A DNA stretch of 64,000 nt from Steromphala cineraria (lineage: Eukaryota; Mollusca; Gastropoda; Trochida; Trochidae): positions 32,627,950-32,691,949 of the forward strand of contig OU744728.1 in NCBI GenBank assembly GCA_916613615.1, read 5' to 3'. This document shows positions 12,749 through 24,815 of this stretch, in pieces. The position numbers were made by a program, and so were the translations under genes. Below the pieces are notes generated by a model that saw only the letters and a program-made list of their open reading frames with translations, searched no databases and was not told the DNA's origin. How positions within the stretch are numbered: position 1 is the stretch's first letter; the number at the start of each line of letters is the position of its first letter.

Positions 12749-14347
12749 AGAGCCATTGGCTCTGTAGCTCATCAGGCTTCATCATCAACTTTGATGTAGA
12801 GTGTGGCCAATGTGATTCCCCCTTTGTAGAAGCCACAGGGTCACCAAAAATTAAGTACATAGCAGTGTATAAAATAGATTGGAAATCTAGCCTGTCCTGA
12901 AAGTTCATTGGTCAATTCCTTTGGGAAATTTAAGAAAAAAATAAAGCCATGGGCTCTGTAGCTCATCAGGCTTTACATTTGATTTCGCTATAGGGTGTGG
13001 CCAATGTGGTGCCCCCTTAGTAGGGGCCATGGGGCAACCAAAGCTACAATTAATAATCCTCACTAGATAAGGAGTTTGTACACAAAGTTTCAGCTTTCTA
13101 GGCCTTCTGCTTCTGGAGAAGAAAATAGGTTTTTAGGGCATGGTCCCTTAGGGCCTTATTAGGGGTCACAGGGCCACCAAAGCTACAATTAATAATCCTC
13201 ACTAGTCAAGGAGTCTGTACACAAAGTTTTAGCTTACTAGGCCTTATGCTTCTGCACAAAAAGATAAAAATTTCAGCTCTCTTGGGTTTTTGCTTCTGGA
13301 GAAGAAGATGAAAATATGTTTTAAGGGCGTGGCCCCTGTGGCCCTAAATTGGGGTCACATGGTCACCAAAGTTACAAATCAAAATCCCCACATGCCAAGG
13401 TACCTGTACACACAATTTCAGCTCTCTAGTCTCGAGTCATTGGTTCTGGAGAAAAAGACAATCATAAGTTTTAAGGGTGTTGCCCCCTGTGACCCTTAAT
13501 TGGGGTCACAGGGTCACAAATTAGAATCCCCATATGCCAAGGTGCCTGTACATAAAATTTCAGCTTTCTCGGGCTTCTGCTTCTGGAGAAGAAGATGAAA
13601 ATAAGTTTTAAGGGCATGTCCCCTGTGGCCCTTAATTGGGGTCACAGGGTCACCAAAGTTACAAATCAGAATCCCCACATGCCAAGGTACCTGCACACAA
13701 AATATCAGCTCTAAGAGTCATTGGTTCTGGAGAAGAAGACGAACATAGGTTTTAAGGGCGTGGCCCCTGTGGCCCTTAAATGGGGTCACAGGGTCACAAA
13801 AGCTACAATTTATAATACTCACTCGCCAAGGAGTCTGTACAGAAAGTTTCAGCTTTCTAGGCCTAATGCTTCTGGAGAAGAAGATGAAAATAGGTTTTTA
13901 GGGCTTGGCCCCTGTGTCCCTTATTAGGGGTCACAGGGCCACCAAAGCTACAATTTATAATCCTCACTAGTCAAGGAGTCTGTACACAAAGTTTCAGCTT
14001 TCTAGGCCTTATGCTTCTGGAGAAGAAGATGAAAATAGGTTTTTAGGGCGTGCCCCCTGTGGCCCTTATTAGGGGTCAAAATTAGAATCCCCATATGCCA
14101 AGGTGCATGTACATAAAATTTCAGCTCTCTGGGGCTTCTGCTTCTGGAGAAGAAGACGAACATAGGTTTTAAGGGCGTGGCCCCAATGGCCCTTAATTAG
14201 GGTCACAGGGTCACAAAAGTTACAAATTATAATCCCCACATGCCAAGGTACCTGCACACAAAATATCAGCTCTCTAGAGTCATTGGTTCTGGAGAAGAAG
14301 AATAACATACCATAAGCCCATCTGGCCTTTCAGGCCTGATGAGCTAA
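12749..14347. mobile_element. CTCATCAGGC-family array, part 2
   Basis: Left end AGAGCCATTGGCTCT hairpin then GTAGCTCATCAGGC (12749-12776); a second left end nested at 12943-12970; about nine core units; right end TGGCCTTTCAGGCCTGATGAGCTA (14323-14346). TIR motif TAGCTCATCAGGC and its inverse. Non-coding. Confidence 0.78.
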
Positions 14348-14550
14348 AAAATTGAAGAGTTACCAGTCCTGACCAAAAAGTTACCAGTCCTGGCAAAAAG
14401 GAGCCAGTTCAAGGACTGGCTGACGGGCAATATTTTAAACACTGTATATAGGCGACAAGTTTCAGTTTTCTAGGCCTTAATTATACCTCAGGAGAAGATG
14501 AAAATAGATTTGAAGGACGTTCCTGTTGCCTTTATTATTACAAGAAAAAA

Positions 14551-16830
14551 GTGAGCATGGCTCACATACCCCCGCATCCCGTCTGATTTTTCTTGCACCT
14601 CAAGAGTCAAGAGTATCATCAGGTGAAACAAAGACCACAATTTCATCTACCTAACTGTTAAAGTTCAGATAAAACATGTCCAAATTGGAGCATCAGACTA
14701 GTCATTTGCACCAAGTTCAAACCCAAACCCAAGTGCGAATTTGGTAACAGCTTTCAAACTCAATGAAAAGTATCATCAAGTGGATCCATTTTCAGTCAAA
14801 TTGCAGAATCAAGGGCAATAACTCTGTGAAAAATAATATTTCGGGAATATCTTTCAAACTCGATGAAGAGTATCATCAGGTGTACCAATAACCAAAATTT
14901 CATTCATCTAGGTGTAATAGTTTCTGCGGAAATCTGTCCCCATTGCAGCATCGGACCTGTTAATCGCTCCAAATCAAATTGCGCAATCAAGGGCCATAAC
15001 TCTGTCAAAAATAAAATTTCGGAAATTGCTTTCGAACTCGATCAAGAGTAACATCAGGTGTATCCATAACCAAAATTTCATTTACCTAGGTGTTATAGTT
15101 TCTGAGTAAATCTGTCCCCATTGCAGCATCAGACCTGTTGATGAATAGTTTTTCTTCTATAGGTCGGACAAATTTTGATGGAAAAATGACTAACGCAAAA
15201 AATGGAACTTTGTAAAAAAAAACCACAAAAGTTTTGATTTGGCACTGCACCGCTCCTAGTAGGGAAGAAGACACATGCAAAATGTGAAAAGAATCAGATT
15301 AATAGTTTTCCCCGTAATAGGTTGGACAAATCTGATATTGGAAAATGACTAAGTTCAAAACATGGAAATTTGTAAACAAGTGGCTGCCTTTCAAAAAAGG
15401 AATCCAATACGTGGAGGGCAATTCTTGTTGATATAATAGAAGCAGGATAGCTGTAATACATATTCATAAACGTAGTGAATGACACATTACCTCCAGGAGT
15501 TTTATGATTTAGAATATTAATAAAACCAAGCTCCAATAGGGACGTTTTCTTCCATATGTACTGTTGCATACTTACACAATAATATCACGTTTGTACGCAA
15601 TAATTCCAACCCTTTGTAAACAATAATTATCTCATTCGTATGCAATGATATCAGCTAGGTACATGTATGTGATATTGCAAAATATATATTATAATCGGAA
15701 TCAACTTATTGAAGTAACAGTAGTAAGACTATCATATTATATGGATTTTCTCTGATATTAATAGCATAGCATATAACCCTTTGATATTTAGAGTGAAAAC
15801 ACAACACAAGGATTATTAAATGTTTAAATGTTATTAAATTGGAATTAAGATTGTGAGTACAGAAGGACGGAATAGACATATGTTGAAATTAGCACTTTTT
15901 ATAAAACATGGAATTGAAATTAGACGACAATAAACTCTTTGACTTTGACTTAACTTGACATTAAGAGCATTTTGGAAGATTGTTCGCTGTAAATTTGACA
16001 CGTTTTGGCAAGATGCCAATATATATACGAGTCTCGGTTAGATGAGAGATATTCATATCGTCTTCAGAGATTGATGTGTTAGAAAGATCTAAAAGTTCTT
16101 TCAACTGGGAAGTGAAGAACGTAAGTTCAAATACGCAATCTGTATCATTCAAATACGCGGGAAATATATTGCGAATAGATCTATGCCAGTTTCAGGTTCC
16201 AACAGATTCATGCTTTAGCCCTAATCGTGGATAATTATTATATACAGCACTGCCACACACGCAAGCAAGCTCACTGAAAGCCAGCCAGTGTTTACAGTGG
16301 CGTTGATATCGTGTGGCCTACATTCTCCACAGAAAGAAGCTTCCTTAGAAACGGAACAGCTGGAAGTAAATTGACATGCGCAGTACACCATTAAACTGCC
16401 CATAGACGGAAGTTAAATGTGACCACTATATATGCGTGGAGGGTAATCCCTCCACGCAAAAATTGAAATATCAATGAAATTTGTTGCAATTTCGTACTGC
16501 ACCCCTCTTAGTAGAGTAGAAGACATGTGCAAAATTTGAAATCAATCGGATGAATAGTTTTCCCGTAATAGGTCGGACAAATCTGATATTGGAAAATGAC
16601 TACCGGTAAGTTCAAAGCATGGAAAATTGTAAAAAATTCAAATATTAACGAAATTTGCTGTAACTTCGCACTGCACCCCTCCTAGTAGGGTAGAATACAT
16701 GTACAAAATTTGGAAACAATCAGATGATTAGTTTTTCCGAAATAGGTCGGACAAAAAATGTCCTCGGACAGACGGACGGAATCATTGGTATTACTATATA
16801 CCCCCGATCATTTTTCAACTTTATGGGATT
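14551..16830. mobile_element. module with ATACCCCCGC end, interrupted
   Basis: Perfect hairpin GTGAGC-ATG-GCTCAC (14551-14565) then ATACCCCCGC; about three core units (ATCAAGGGCAATAACTCTGT, GAGTATCATCAGGTG) to 15130, then TAGGTCGGACAAAT units, resumed at 16440-16760. It ends with ACAGACGGACGG and TATACCCCCGATC. The middle, 15400-16430, is unidentified AT-rich DNA; a hairpin GCGTGGAGGG-TAAT-CCCTCCACGC is at 16434-16457. Confidence 0.6.
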
Positions 16831-18039
16831 ACCGTATCCTCGCGGGTATAAGACCAGGGGGGCCCGGCAAACAAATATCTTGAAAATAGGGGGGTGGGCT
16901 TAATACCGGGAGGGACCCCAACCAAGAAGATCATTGATGCGAGTTGCATTGAAAATTGACATCGATACGTTTGACTATGTTGGTCAGGTCTTCTTAAATA
17001 TCAATTGACACTTTTTCCAGACGTATATTATTAAAAAGAATCATAAAGAAATTGCAAATACTAACTTACATTGTTTATTGTTTGTTTTAATCAGATTACA
17101 TAACATCATTCTCACGAAAAAGGAACGTGAATAATCAGTCGACAGCTTTTGCTGCATGTGTGTACGAGTCGAGAGATATTTGTTACAAGCATTTTCATTG
17201 GCCAAGAAAAGTAGGTCAACCAATCAGCAAGTCGATTTGAAAACGATGTATGAAACTGAAACGTGGTTGTAATAAGTTCATGACAACATATTGTCGATAA
17301 AATATTAAATGTCTAAATATTCCAATATTTGTTAAATATTTTTCCATATATTACATTTTCCAAAACAACATGCAGTTAATTGAAATATTTACGTAAATAA
17401 ATTTTGAAGAAAAACTTGCACAAATTATGATTATGAGCACGAAAGAATATTGATAGTGTTACTTGTCGTCAAGTAATTACGATTGAGATTCCAAGCACAG
17501 TAAAACCACGTGCTTTCGCGAAAGTATATTTTACAAAGATTTCTTTGAACTTCGACGATTAAATTTGATAAATAAGTTTGGATATATGTCATATAAAACA
17601 TTTAGAACGGATAACAAGCCTTATAAAGCGATAGTTCTTGATAATATTTTGGGAATCAAATTTTTCAATTCCCGATTGCTGATGCAAGTGAAGCCACATA
17701 CATCGTGATTTCTTCTGAAATTCAACAGTACGTGAATGATGCATGGATATTTAAAACCAAAATATTATTTTATTTTTATTAACTTACATTGTATATAGTC
17801 ATTAAAAACAACAACAGGACAATGTATTTTTATTTTACAAAAAATGACATCGATATAAACTTGTGCATTTTGCTTCCGGTGTAAACATCGCTAACTCGAT
17901 CGCCTGACATCGATCGTGTCACACTTCCAAGAATTGGGGGTGGGCTTTAACCCGAGATTGACCCCAACCAGCTCAGCCCTGAAAAAATGGGGGGTGGTCT
18001 TTAGCTCGAGGGTGGGCTTATACCCGCGAGGATACGGTA
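16831..18039. mobile_element. TIR element, family ACCGTATCC (reference copy)
   Basis: About 1.2 kb with terminal inverted repeats ACCGTATCCTCGCGGG...TATAAG (16831-16852) and its inverse (18018-18039). ATT flanks both ends, a possible 3-bp duplication. Subterminal C/G runs (GGGGGGTGGGCTT) occur at both ends. No convincing transposase. It is inserted near the end of the repeat module at 16440-16830. Confidence 0.8.
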
Positions 18040-18834
18040 TTATTTTTGGCGGTCTCCATGGAAACGTATCTTAGAATTTCTATTCCAGAGGAAATCTCAA
18101 AACTGTTAGACCTAGCTCAACAAAACTTGGTATATGGATCAATCATTATGTGTAGATGTGCCTTATGGGGGTTTCAACTTCTAGGGATTATCACTTTTGT
18201 TTTTTTCTATGAACATAAGTTGAAACAGTTTATGACACCAAAAATGGGAGATACCTAAATTCACAGTCATGGTTAATGTTTCAAAATATTCCAAATGGGA
18301 TAAAGACAACTCTGTCTGCTTGTTCACCTTGAAATCATTGGTTTTCTTGACCCCAAAAACATTGGTTAAGACACCAAATTCAACACAATATGATTTATAA
18401 GCATGCAACGGCCATCTTTGATGCCATCTCTAATTACAGCTTAATTCCTGCCCCACATTAGGAATTTCTACCCAAGTTTGTTTGGATCACATAAATTTCA
18501 CAAGATCATTTTTAAATTGTTAATCTGGGCACACATTTATATGATTATGTAACTTGATATCAAATTTGATCAAAATGTGATGATGAGTCAAAAAGTTGTG
18601 AGCCGGAGAGGACTTGTGACAGTTTTCTTACAAATTTACCACTTTTTTTCTAAATTCTTATATTTTATGTAGATATTCTCAAAATTGCTACTCATAACAC
18701 ACTATTCCAAGTTTCTTAATTTCCGCTAAGAATTTGAATAAAAATGCTTTATTAGTTACAAAGTTATGAGTCGGACACAAAGTGTAACAGACGGATGGAC
18801 GGTGTCCATTTTAATACCCGACGGGGGATAATAA
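18040..18834. repeat. module ending CCGACGGGGGATAATAAAG
   Basis: Shares core text with 48150-48666 (TTGATATCAAATTTGATCAA, AGTTATGAGCCGGAC-like, GACACAAAGTGTAAC). Ends with a GACGGATGGACGG microsatellite and a short hairpin CCCGACGGG. No left end is recognisable next to the TIR element at 18039. Confidence 0.65.
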
Positions 18835-19243
18835 AGCTAGGACACTACATTATCAAATGGACTCTCCCAGAAAAAAGTAAAAGAATTCTTACTAATGCCA
18901 ATAATGTTATCTCAAACATGACAATGTTTCATTTGTTCACTATCTAAATATGTTTTTAGTTTCGCTTACTGAAAATATATTGTTCTGATAATTTCACCTT
19001 ACAGTGTCCATTGGTTTTAGAAATAAATAAATTTGGAGGTTGAGAAGGATTAATTCTTGCCATGCTAATATTCTAAATTGAATTGCCTACAGGTTGGGCA
19101 CTGCCACAATAGTTGACCCATGAGGGTAGAGTTGTATAAGAGTTCTCAAGGACATCAGCCCTTCAACAAAAACATCCTGCTGTACATGTATATGCCATAT
19201 GAGGTAAAAACACTTAAGCACAAATTTTCTAGCATTTTGACAC

Positions 19244-19249
19244 TTTAAT
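19244..19249 (-). promoter_or_regulatory. TMX2: possible poly(A) signal of TMX2 (ATTAAA)
   Basis: On the minus strand ATTAAA lies about 55 bases past the TMX2 stop codon. It is the commonest variant of AATAAA. No downstream GU-rich element is obvious, so this is tentative. Confidence 0.35.
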
Positions 19250-19305
19250 CAAAAACGAATGAGGACAGGTAGCCGTGAACAGCTGGAAAAAATTACTTAA
19301 TATTG

Positions 19306-19395
19306 TTATTCTGTTTTCTTCTTCTTCAAAGTCAAAGGATTCTTCTTGCAGTGGTTGAAGATGTCATTCAGTTCAAATTCACTGACAAAGTTTTC
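19306..19395 (-). CDS. TMX2: TMX2 last coding exon with KKxx C-terminus
   Basis: Minus-strand exon following acceptor gcttttgcag. It continues in frame from ...FALTK of the previous exon with ENFVSEFELNDIFNHCKK and ends NPLTLKKKKTE then TAA. The pattern EN(V)..EF.LN..(Y/F)..CKK matches the C-terminal helix of TMX2. The final four residues KKTE fit the dilysine KKxx ER-retrieval signal expected for a type I ER membrane protein. The short 3' UTR has a possible ATTAAA poly(A) signal about 55 bases after the stop. Confidence 0.88.
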   Translation of the reverse strand, partial: ENFVSEFELNDIFNHCKKNPLTLKKKKTE

Positions 19396-20077
19396 CTGCA
19401 AAAGCAACAAATCAAAATTAAGTTCAATTTCATGTTCATTAACAACACCATATTCATGTTCATTGTACAACAACTAATTGTTTAATCACTGCATTTGACT
19501 CACTTTTGCATATGGTCAATACGTCAAGCTACATATAAATTTATTTATTAAAGAAGTTTTGTTAGGGTGAGATATAAAACATCCCCATCATTGTTTGATC
19601 GTTAAAAAATCATTTGGTTTAAAAACATGATGTTTTCAGGTAATATGTAATGGCTTGGCTCAATGCCCACAAATGTGAATATTATGGTTGCATAGAGATT
19701 GGCTTGTTTACTTCTATCAACTCACACTGTCGTTATGGTAAAAAGTAGTTTAAGACCACGGTTTTGGGAATCTAAACATAAATACAATTTAGATTTACAT
19801 TATTCAAAATATTTTATTATTCTGAATTTTATTGAATAACAGCTTGAAGTAAAGAATATTTTGATGGCAAGGAATCCTGACGAAAACAGGGCTCACAGTT
19901 TCTCAGACAAAAATTATTTTTGAACATTATACATCAGTGCTGCAGATAAGTTTTAACTATTGAGTATCTACTCTCTGTTTTGGTAACAATTGAGTAATAT
20001 TGATTTTGATAGTACTGCCCTGATATCGGACAATTTTAACATAAGAAATGAGATTGTGCTCATGATTGAACATAAAT

Positions 20078-20293
20078 AGGAACAATTACATGTATTGTTA
20101 GTAATTATTAGTAAACTTACTTCTGGGACAACTCTGAGCCCTCTCTTCGTTCCACAGAACGTGCATGCAGAAGTCTAAATTAAAATAAAGTAAAAAACCT
20201 AAGTCATATTCACCATTAGTGGTATGCAGCTCCTCCACTTCAACCTGGAGTTGCTCTTAGCAGGTCATGCCTCCACACTTCATATTCTGTTCT
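20078..20293. repeat. DIRS 1 left inverted terminal repeat
   Basis: Bases 20111-20293 (CTTCTGGGACAACTCTGAGC ... CTCCACACTTCATATTCTG) are the near-exact inverse of 24173-24353. The outer 20078-20125 part is repeated in inverse at 20372-20418. Confidence 0.85.
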
Positions 20294-20371
20294 GTTCTGT
20301 ACGATAAGACATCCCCTGGAACACACTTGGGGAGGAATAAGTAAATACCTTGGGTGGGATTCTATGTTGTC

Positions 20372-20453
20372 CCAGAGGTAAGTTTACTAATAATTACTAA
20401 CAATACATGTAATTGTTCCTAATTATTGGCGTAAATTATACCTCTGGGACAAC
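20372..20453. repeat. DIRS 1 internal complementary region
   Basis: Left half is the reverse complement of the element's left outer end (20078-20125) and right half that of its right outer end (24335-24365), fused at GTTCCTAATTATTGG. In DIRS replication such a region templates closure of the circular intermediate. Confidence 0.8.
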
Positions 20454-20700
20454 TCTGAGCCCGAATTCCCAATAATAGGATGGAGGGGTCCAGGGGTGTC
20501 CCTTTGCATTACTCGCCAATAATTAGATACAATTACATAATCTTAAACCTCTGTTTGGACATATCTCAATTCTATAGTTTACTTAAATAAGTAATACAAC
20601 AAAACCTCATGCCAAACTCCCATGGTTTATTGTTCCATCACCGGTACATTAAGAGTGAGTGCATACCACCTGGTTAATATGTTAGGATTTCTGTCCGAAT

Positions 20701-20832
20701 ATGACGTTTCTATCGAAGTACCGTTATCTTAATATTTATCAGGTGACGTCAACATATCAATTCCTACAACCTTATGACGTCACTTCCGGTTTCGGATGAC
20801 GTCACTTCCGGTTTAATTATGTCACTTCCGGT
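20701..20832. promoter_or_regulatory. CRE-ETS composite cluster
   Basis: ATGACGTCACTTCCGGT occurs at 20774-20790 and 20796-20812, and a variant ATGTCACTTCCGGT at 20819-20832, at about 22-base spacing. Another perfect CRE (TGACGTCA) is at 20744-20751 and a half site at 20702. TGACGTCA is the CREB/ATF site and ACTTCCGGT an ETS/GABP site. Whether it serves the DIRS element or is foreign DNA is unknown. Confidence 0.55.
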
Positions 20833-21010
20833 ACTATTCATCTACGTAATATTTAAGACAGGTGTTGAATTAGTGAATTCAACTAGTGGATCTACCAGTC
20901 CACAAAAAGGTGCATTAATGCATAACATTGTCTGTTACAATGAAACCATCACCATAACACTTGTCATAGTATGGCCTCACCTTGTATGGTTTCTGAAGAC
21001 TCTAGAGAGA

Positions 21011-22057
21011 TCAGTCGTCAATTTTCCTCCGGGGTGAATGATCCATCCCAGATGAGTGTATACATGGATAGCGAACTTGGGCTGGTTGATCAGAGTAACT
21101 GTTGAAATGTGCCTCGCCAGGAAGTCGTCTAAATATTCGTGGATGGCTTATGATGCCTCTCAGATGTAGGAAGTGTAAGACCGGTTTCATAATCATCGTG
21201 AAGAGCCAGGGAGCAATCGAGACCCCGAAGGGGAGAACTTGGAATTGGAAACGTCTTCCGTTCACGGCGAACCTGAGATACTTCTGGGATAGCTTGTGAA
21301 TCGGAACGTGTAAGTAGGCGTTTTTCCAGTCCATACTGATAAACTTGCTGTCCAACTGGATAAGTTTCCTCACATTCTTGAGAGATTCCATCGTAAACTT
21401 GGGCGGGGGCGAGAGAAAGTTCTTGTTGAGGATCCTTATGTCGATGATCATCCTCATCTCGTCCGTGTCGCGCTTTGGTACGAGGAAGACTGGTAAATAA
21501 AAGCCCTGAGACGTGTCCTCCGGGGGTAGTTCCACAATGGCCTCCTTCAGCCGAAGCTGCTCTATTGCCAGTAGAGCAGCTTCCAGACGCTTCCCTTGCA
21601 AGACATATCTTCTTCCCTGCGGATGGATGGCTAGGGGCGGGTGCGTCTGGAACTGGAGTTGGTAACTCTCTGATATGACAGACCTGATCCATGAATCTTG
21701 AGTGATGAGGTTCCAGTTCCGAGAGAATCGTTGCAGTCGACCCCCCACTGGGGACGGGACGACTGGCGTATTGAATCCGAAAGCTAGAGCAGAGTCGATG
21801 GGCGTTTCTGATTCGTAAGGGTTGAGACTTGTGGTACTGACGGGAGGTGAGTCAACGTCGGTACGGGGCGTTCCGGGAACTGCGATTTCCTCTGCCACGA
21901 AAAGAAGATCTGGTAGGAGGATCCTGGTTCTCCCTAGGTGGAGGAGGAGTCTGAGAAGACGAGTACCTGTTGCGGTTATAAGACCTGTTGGCTCTGTCGA
22001 AGGCTGAACGGTGGAGGGGGGGTCGGGGGGTAGTAACCGAGGAGCCTCTCCTGCCAC
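21011..22057 (-). pseudogene. DIRS 1 reverse transcriptase, truncated
   Basis: 348-residue frame. Conserved DIRS RT features: VGGRLQRFSRNWNLIT, then QGFYLPVFLVPKRDTDEMRM, ISMDWKNAYLHVPI with the first catalytic Asp, and LPFGVSIAPWLFT. After HLRGII the frame slips: the catalytic EYLDDFLA box lies in the +1 frame near 21110, so a single-base change separates it from the rest. Similarity fades after IIHP near 21030. No RNase H or recombinase follows. Confidence 0.82.
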
Positions 22058-22724
22058 GGAAGTTACCTCTCTGTCTGTTCTGCTGTAACAGGGCTGATGC
22101 TAACTGCTGATTCAAGTTCCTACTTGTCTGTGCATCCTGAGTAGCGATAGCTTGGGGAACTTGGACGTTAAACATCGTTTCAGAATCTAAGGGTTGCTGG
22201 AATAAATCCTCTTTGGTATCCGCGGGAAGATTCCTAACAGAACCGAGAAGGTGGGATCTTTCTAAAGCCGTAATACGAGCGATGGAAGCAAGTTGAGCTT
22301 GCGTGGTGTCCCCGACAGCTTGGTATATGATATCCAAAAACGAGTGCGCTAGGGCAACTTCCTCGGCACTCATGACCGTCAACGTCGAAGGTTTGATGCC
22401 CTTATAGTCTTGGAACGTAGGAGGTAGTAATTGCCTGACACCTGCGGCGAACCAATTAATATAAGATAAGATATCCACGGCACTACGACCGGAGGCGTCT
22501 AGATCTTTGATATCCTTAAGAGCTACGGAGATTCTGTCCACTTGTGGTCTTTGATTTGGTCTAGAATTAAGCCGAGAAAATTCCTTGTCTACGTCCGGAG
22601 CTGAGGCCGGAAAGGCTCTGTCGTGGATAACATAGGCCTGTTTTAACGGCAACTTAGCAAGAGAAGAAGCATCCTTGGCCTTGGCAATATTCGCGTTCAC
22701 AACAGCTAAGCCAGTCTTGACCAC
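21852..22724 (-). pseudogene. DIRS 1 gag, C-terminal part
   Basis: 290-residue open frame without its natural N-terminus. Helical middle (DILSYINWFAAGVRQLLPP, SAEEVALAHSFLDIIYQ), ending in an Arg/Gly-rich basic tail (RGNFRGRRGSS, SSFRGRGNRSSRNA), a usual nucleic-acid-binding end of DIRS Gag. It overlaps the RT frame by about 206 bases. Confidence 0.7.
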
Positions 22725-22853
22725 GGTAGAATGCGGGAGTGATCATTTGGGCGTTCTCTTAGGAGGAAGAACACCTGTAGATCCAAGTTCCTCCGGTAAA
22801 GAATGGTCTAACTCCTCTTCAAAAACCGACGGCAAGGTACATGGTTTAAGTTT

Positions 22854-23950
22854 TTAAAGATAATCAATCTTCTCAGGAAAGGACCAATAAGGATTTAAAT
22901 CCGGGCAATCCACAGAATCAACGGCTGGAAATATCATTAACCCTTCATGAGAGCGAAGCTTAACCTCCGTGGGTTGCTGTTCATCGGACGGTAAGCCGGT
23001 CAAAATAGGAATGAACGGCGGATCCATGACGTCCACAAAATCAAGTACGGCCCGTTTGTTGTTGTTATTGTTCTTGACACCCGTTGCGTGACCTAGTCCC
23101 GCCGCGGAGTCCGTGACGTCCGTGGAATGCTGTATCAAATGCGTGCCCGGGCGCGGATCACACGGGTCGTCCGTGATACCAGCGTCCTGGACTGGGCCAG
23201 TAGCTGACGGACCCTTGACGGGCGTGCCGTCTCCCACGTGTGACCTGGCCTGAACCGTCCCAGTCTGGGTGCGACGGAGCAGGTTATCGGCGTCATCTGC
23301 GTGAGTCCCGTCCAGCTCTGTGACAGAAGAGTCGCCAGACTGGGTTAGGGATTGCACTTGACCTCCACGGTCATTAGACCGGCAAACACTGTCTTTTCGA
23401 GTCACCCGCCGTAACCTCCGCACTGACCGGATCGGCGGCCCGTTTAGATGAATTAGTCTTAGACTCATGGCCGGACTCGGAACTGGACGTACTCTTCCGT
23501 GAAGAGCCATCCTTAGCCGTTGAACTCGAGCGAGACTTAGACGCGCTAAGGTATTTCTTGAGAGAGGCCAGTTTCTCGTCATTACGACGTTCAAGATCTT
23601 TAAAGTTCTGAGAGAAGGTCGAAAAAATTTCTTGTTTAAAAGAAGACAAAAAAAGCCGTCAGATCGACAGGAGGATTGGGATTTTCCGACACAGTACCCG
23701 AAGGGGGAGGTTGAGATGCATTATCCTCCACAATAGGTACGGGGGAGTGAGGAGCGAGAGAAGATTTCCGAGATCTCTTACGACGAAGTTCACAAAGTTT
23801 ATCCCACGTTTCAACATCCAGATCGCGGCAAAGTAAACATCGAGAATCCGGGAAACAATTTGGATTAAGATCACAAAGCATGCACAAGGAATGGGGATCT
23901 TTGTCAGACATAAACCTCTGGCATTGAACACATTTACGCTGGGACGCCAT
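22854..23950 (-). pseudogene. DIRS 1 gag, N-terminal part, frameshifted
   Basis: Begins MASQRKCVQCQRFMSD with a Cys-rich module (CVQC, CMLC, CLLC) over the first about 45 residues, much like the N-terminus at 62936 in the other DIRS copy. It then passes through at least two frame changes: 23950-23636, 23649-23374 (Ser-rich, SSSTAKDGSSRKSTSSSES) and about 23460-22854 (acidic, ending PYWSFPEKIDYL). The module probably binds zinc and nucleic acid. Broken, so not functional as one protein. Confidence 0.7.
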
Positions 23951-24172
23951 GTTGGAAATTAGTTCGCGGAAAAATCGCCGATGTCAAGAGAAATTTTTTT
24001 CACAAGTTCAAAATTATCAGTTCAAAGTACACAAAAAACGAATGCGATTGTCCTAGGACCTAATGTTGGCAACACATACCAAAATCCTAGCAAGAGGAGC
24101 TTGCTAGAAGAAGTAGTAGATGAAAAAATCTAGACTTCTGAATAACACATCCATGCAGACTGCTTGCAGAAG

Positions 24173-24365
24173 AGAATATGAAGTGTGGAGGCATGACCTG
24201 CTAAGGGAGCTAACTCCAGGTTGAAGTGGAGGAGCTACATACCACTAATGGTGAATATGACTTAGGTTTTTTACTTTATTTTAATTTAGACTTCTGCATG
24301 CACGTTCTGTGGAACAAAGAGAGGGCTCAGAGTTGTCCCAGAGGTATAGTTTACGCCAATAATTG
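24173..24365. repeat. DIRS 1 right inverted terminal repeat
   Basis: Inverse of the left repeat with a few substitutions and small indels. The outermost part, GTTGTCCCAGAGGTATAG...CCAATAATT, recurs in inverse at 20420-20453. Confidence 0.82.
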
Positions 24366-24599
24366 GGTATTTCTCTGCATAAAAACATTATCTTAAAAAG
24401 GTTATGATAATTACGAACATTTATAAGCACTGAATATTGATATTTAGAAGACTTTTGATATCCATTTGTGACAATTTTAGGTTTGACTACTATTACTGCG
24501 TACAGTATGCAAGCTATTAGAATCTTTTAGGTTTAAAAGAAAATGTCTGCGTATCTGTACTCCTAGTGTGTTAAATAATTGGGTGTTTAAGGATTTTGA

Positions 24600-24815
24600 T
24601 GCTTTCAATACTGAAATGACATCAATGTAAACTTGTGCATTTTGCTTCCGGTGTAAACATCCCCAACTCGATCGTCTGATATTCATTGTGTCACACTTCC
24701 CAGAATATTGGGGGATGGGCTTTAAACCGAGAATGACCCCAACCTGCTCAAAACTGAAGAATGGGGGGTGGTCTTTAGTTCGAGGTTGGGGGTCTTATAC
24801 CCGCGAGAATACGGT
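24600..24815 (+). mobile_element. ACCGTATCC-family right-end fragment
   Basis: Matches 17840-18039 of the reference copy in the same orientation (AAACTTGTGCATTTTGCTTC ... CCCGCGAGAATACGGTA). Directly joined to an inverted copy. Confidence 0.75.

Larger units (their letters stand above)
20078..24365 (-). mobile_element. decayed DIRS-type retrotransposon 1
   Basis: About 4.3 kb. Inverted terminal repeats (20111-20293 and 24173-24353) surround gag and RT remnants on the minus strand. An internal complementary region (20372-20453) is the inverse of the outer left end fused to the inverse of the outer right end, which is the defining DIRS layout. Coding parts: broken gag (23950 to 21852), RT (22057-21011) stopping just past YLDD. 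RNase H, methyltransferase and tyrosine recombinase are missing; non-coding DNA (20460-21010) takes their place. Same sense as TMX2, in its last intron. Confidence 0.85.

Noticed and set aside
12000..16000. CRISPR-like array
   Set aside because: Regular spacing is due to long (about 160-190 base) eukaryotic tandem units without short identical repeats separated by unique spacers; the genome is eukaryotic.
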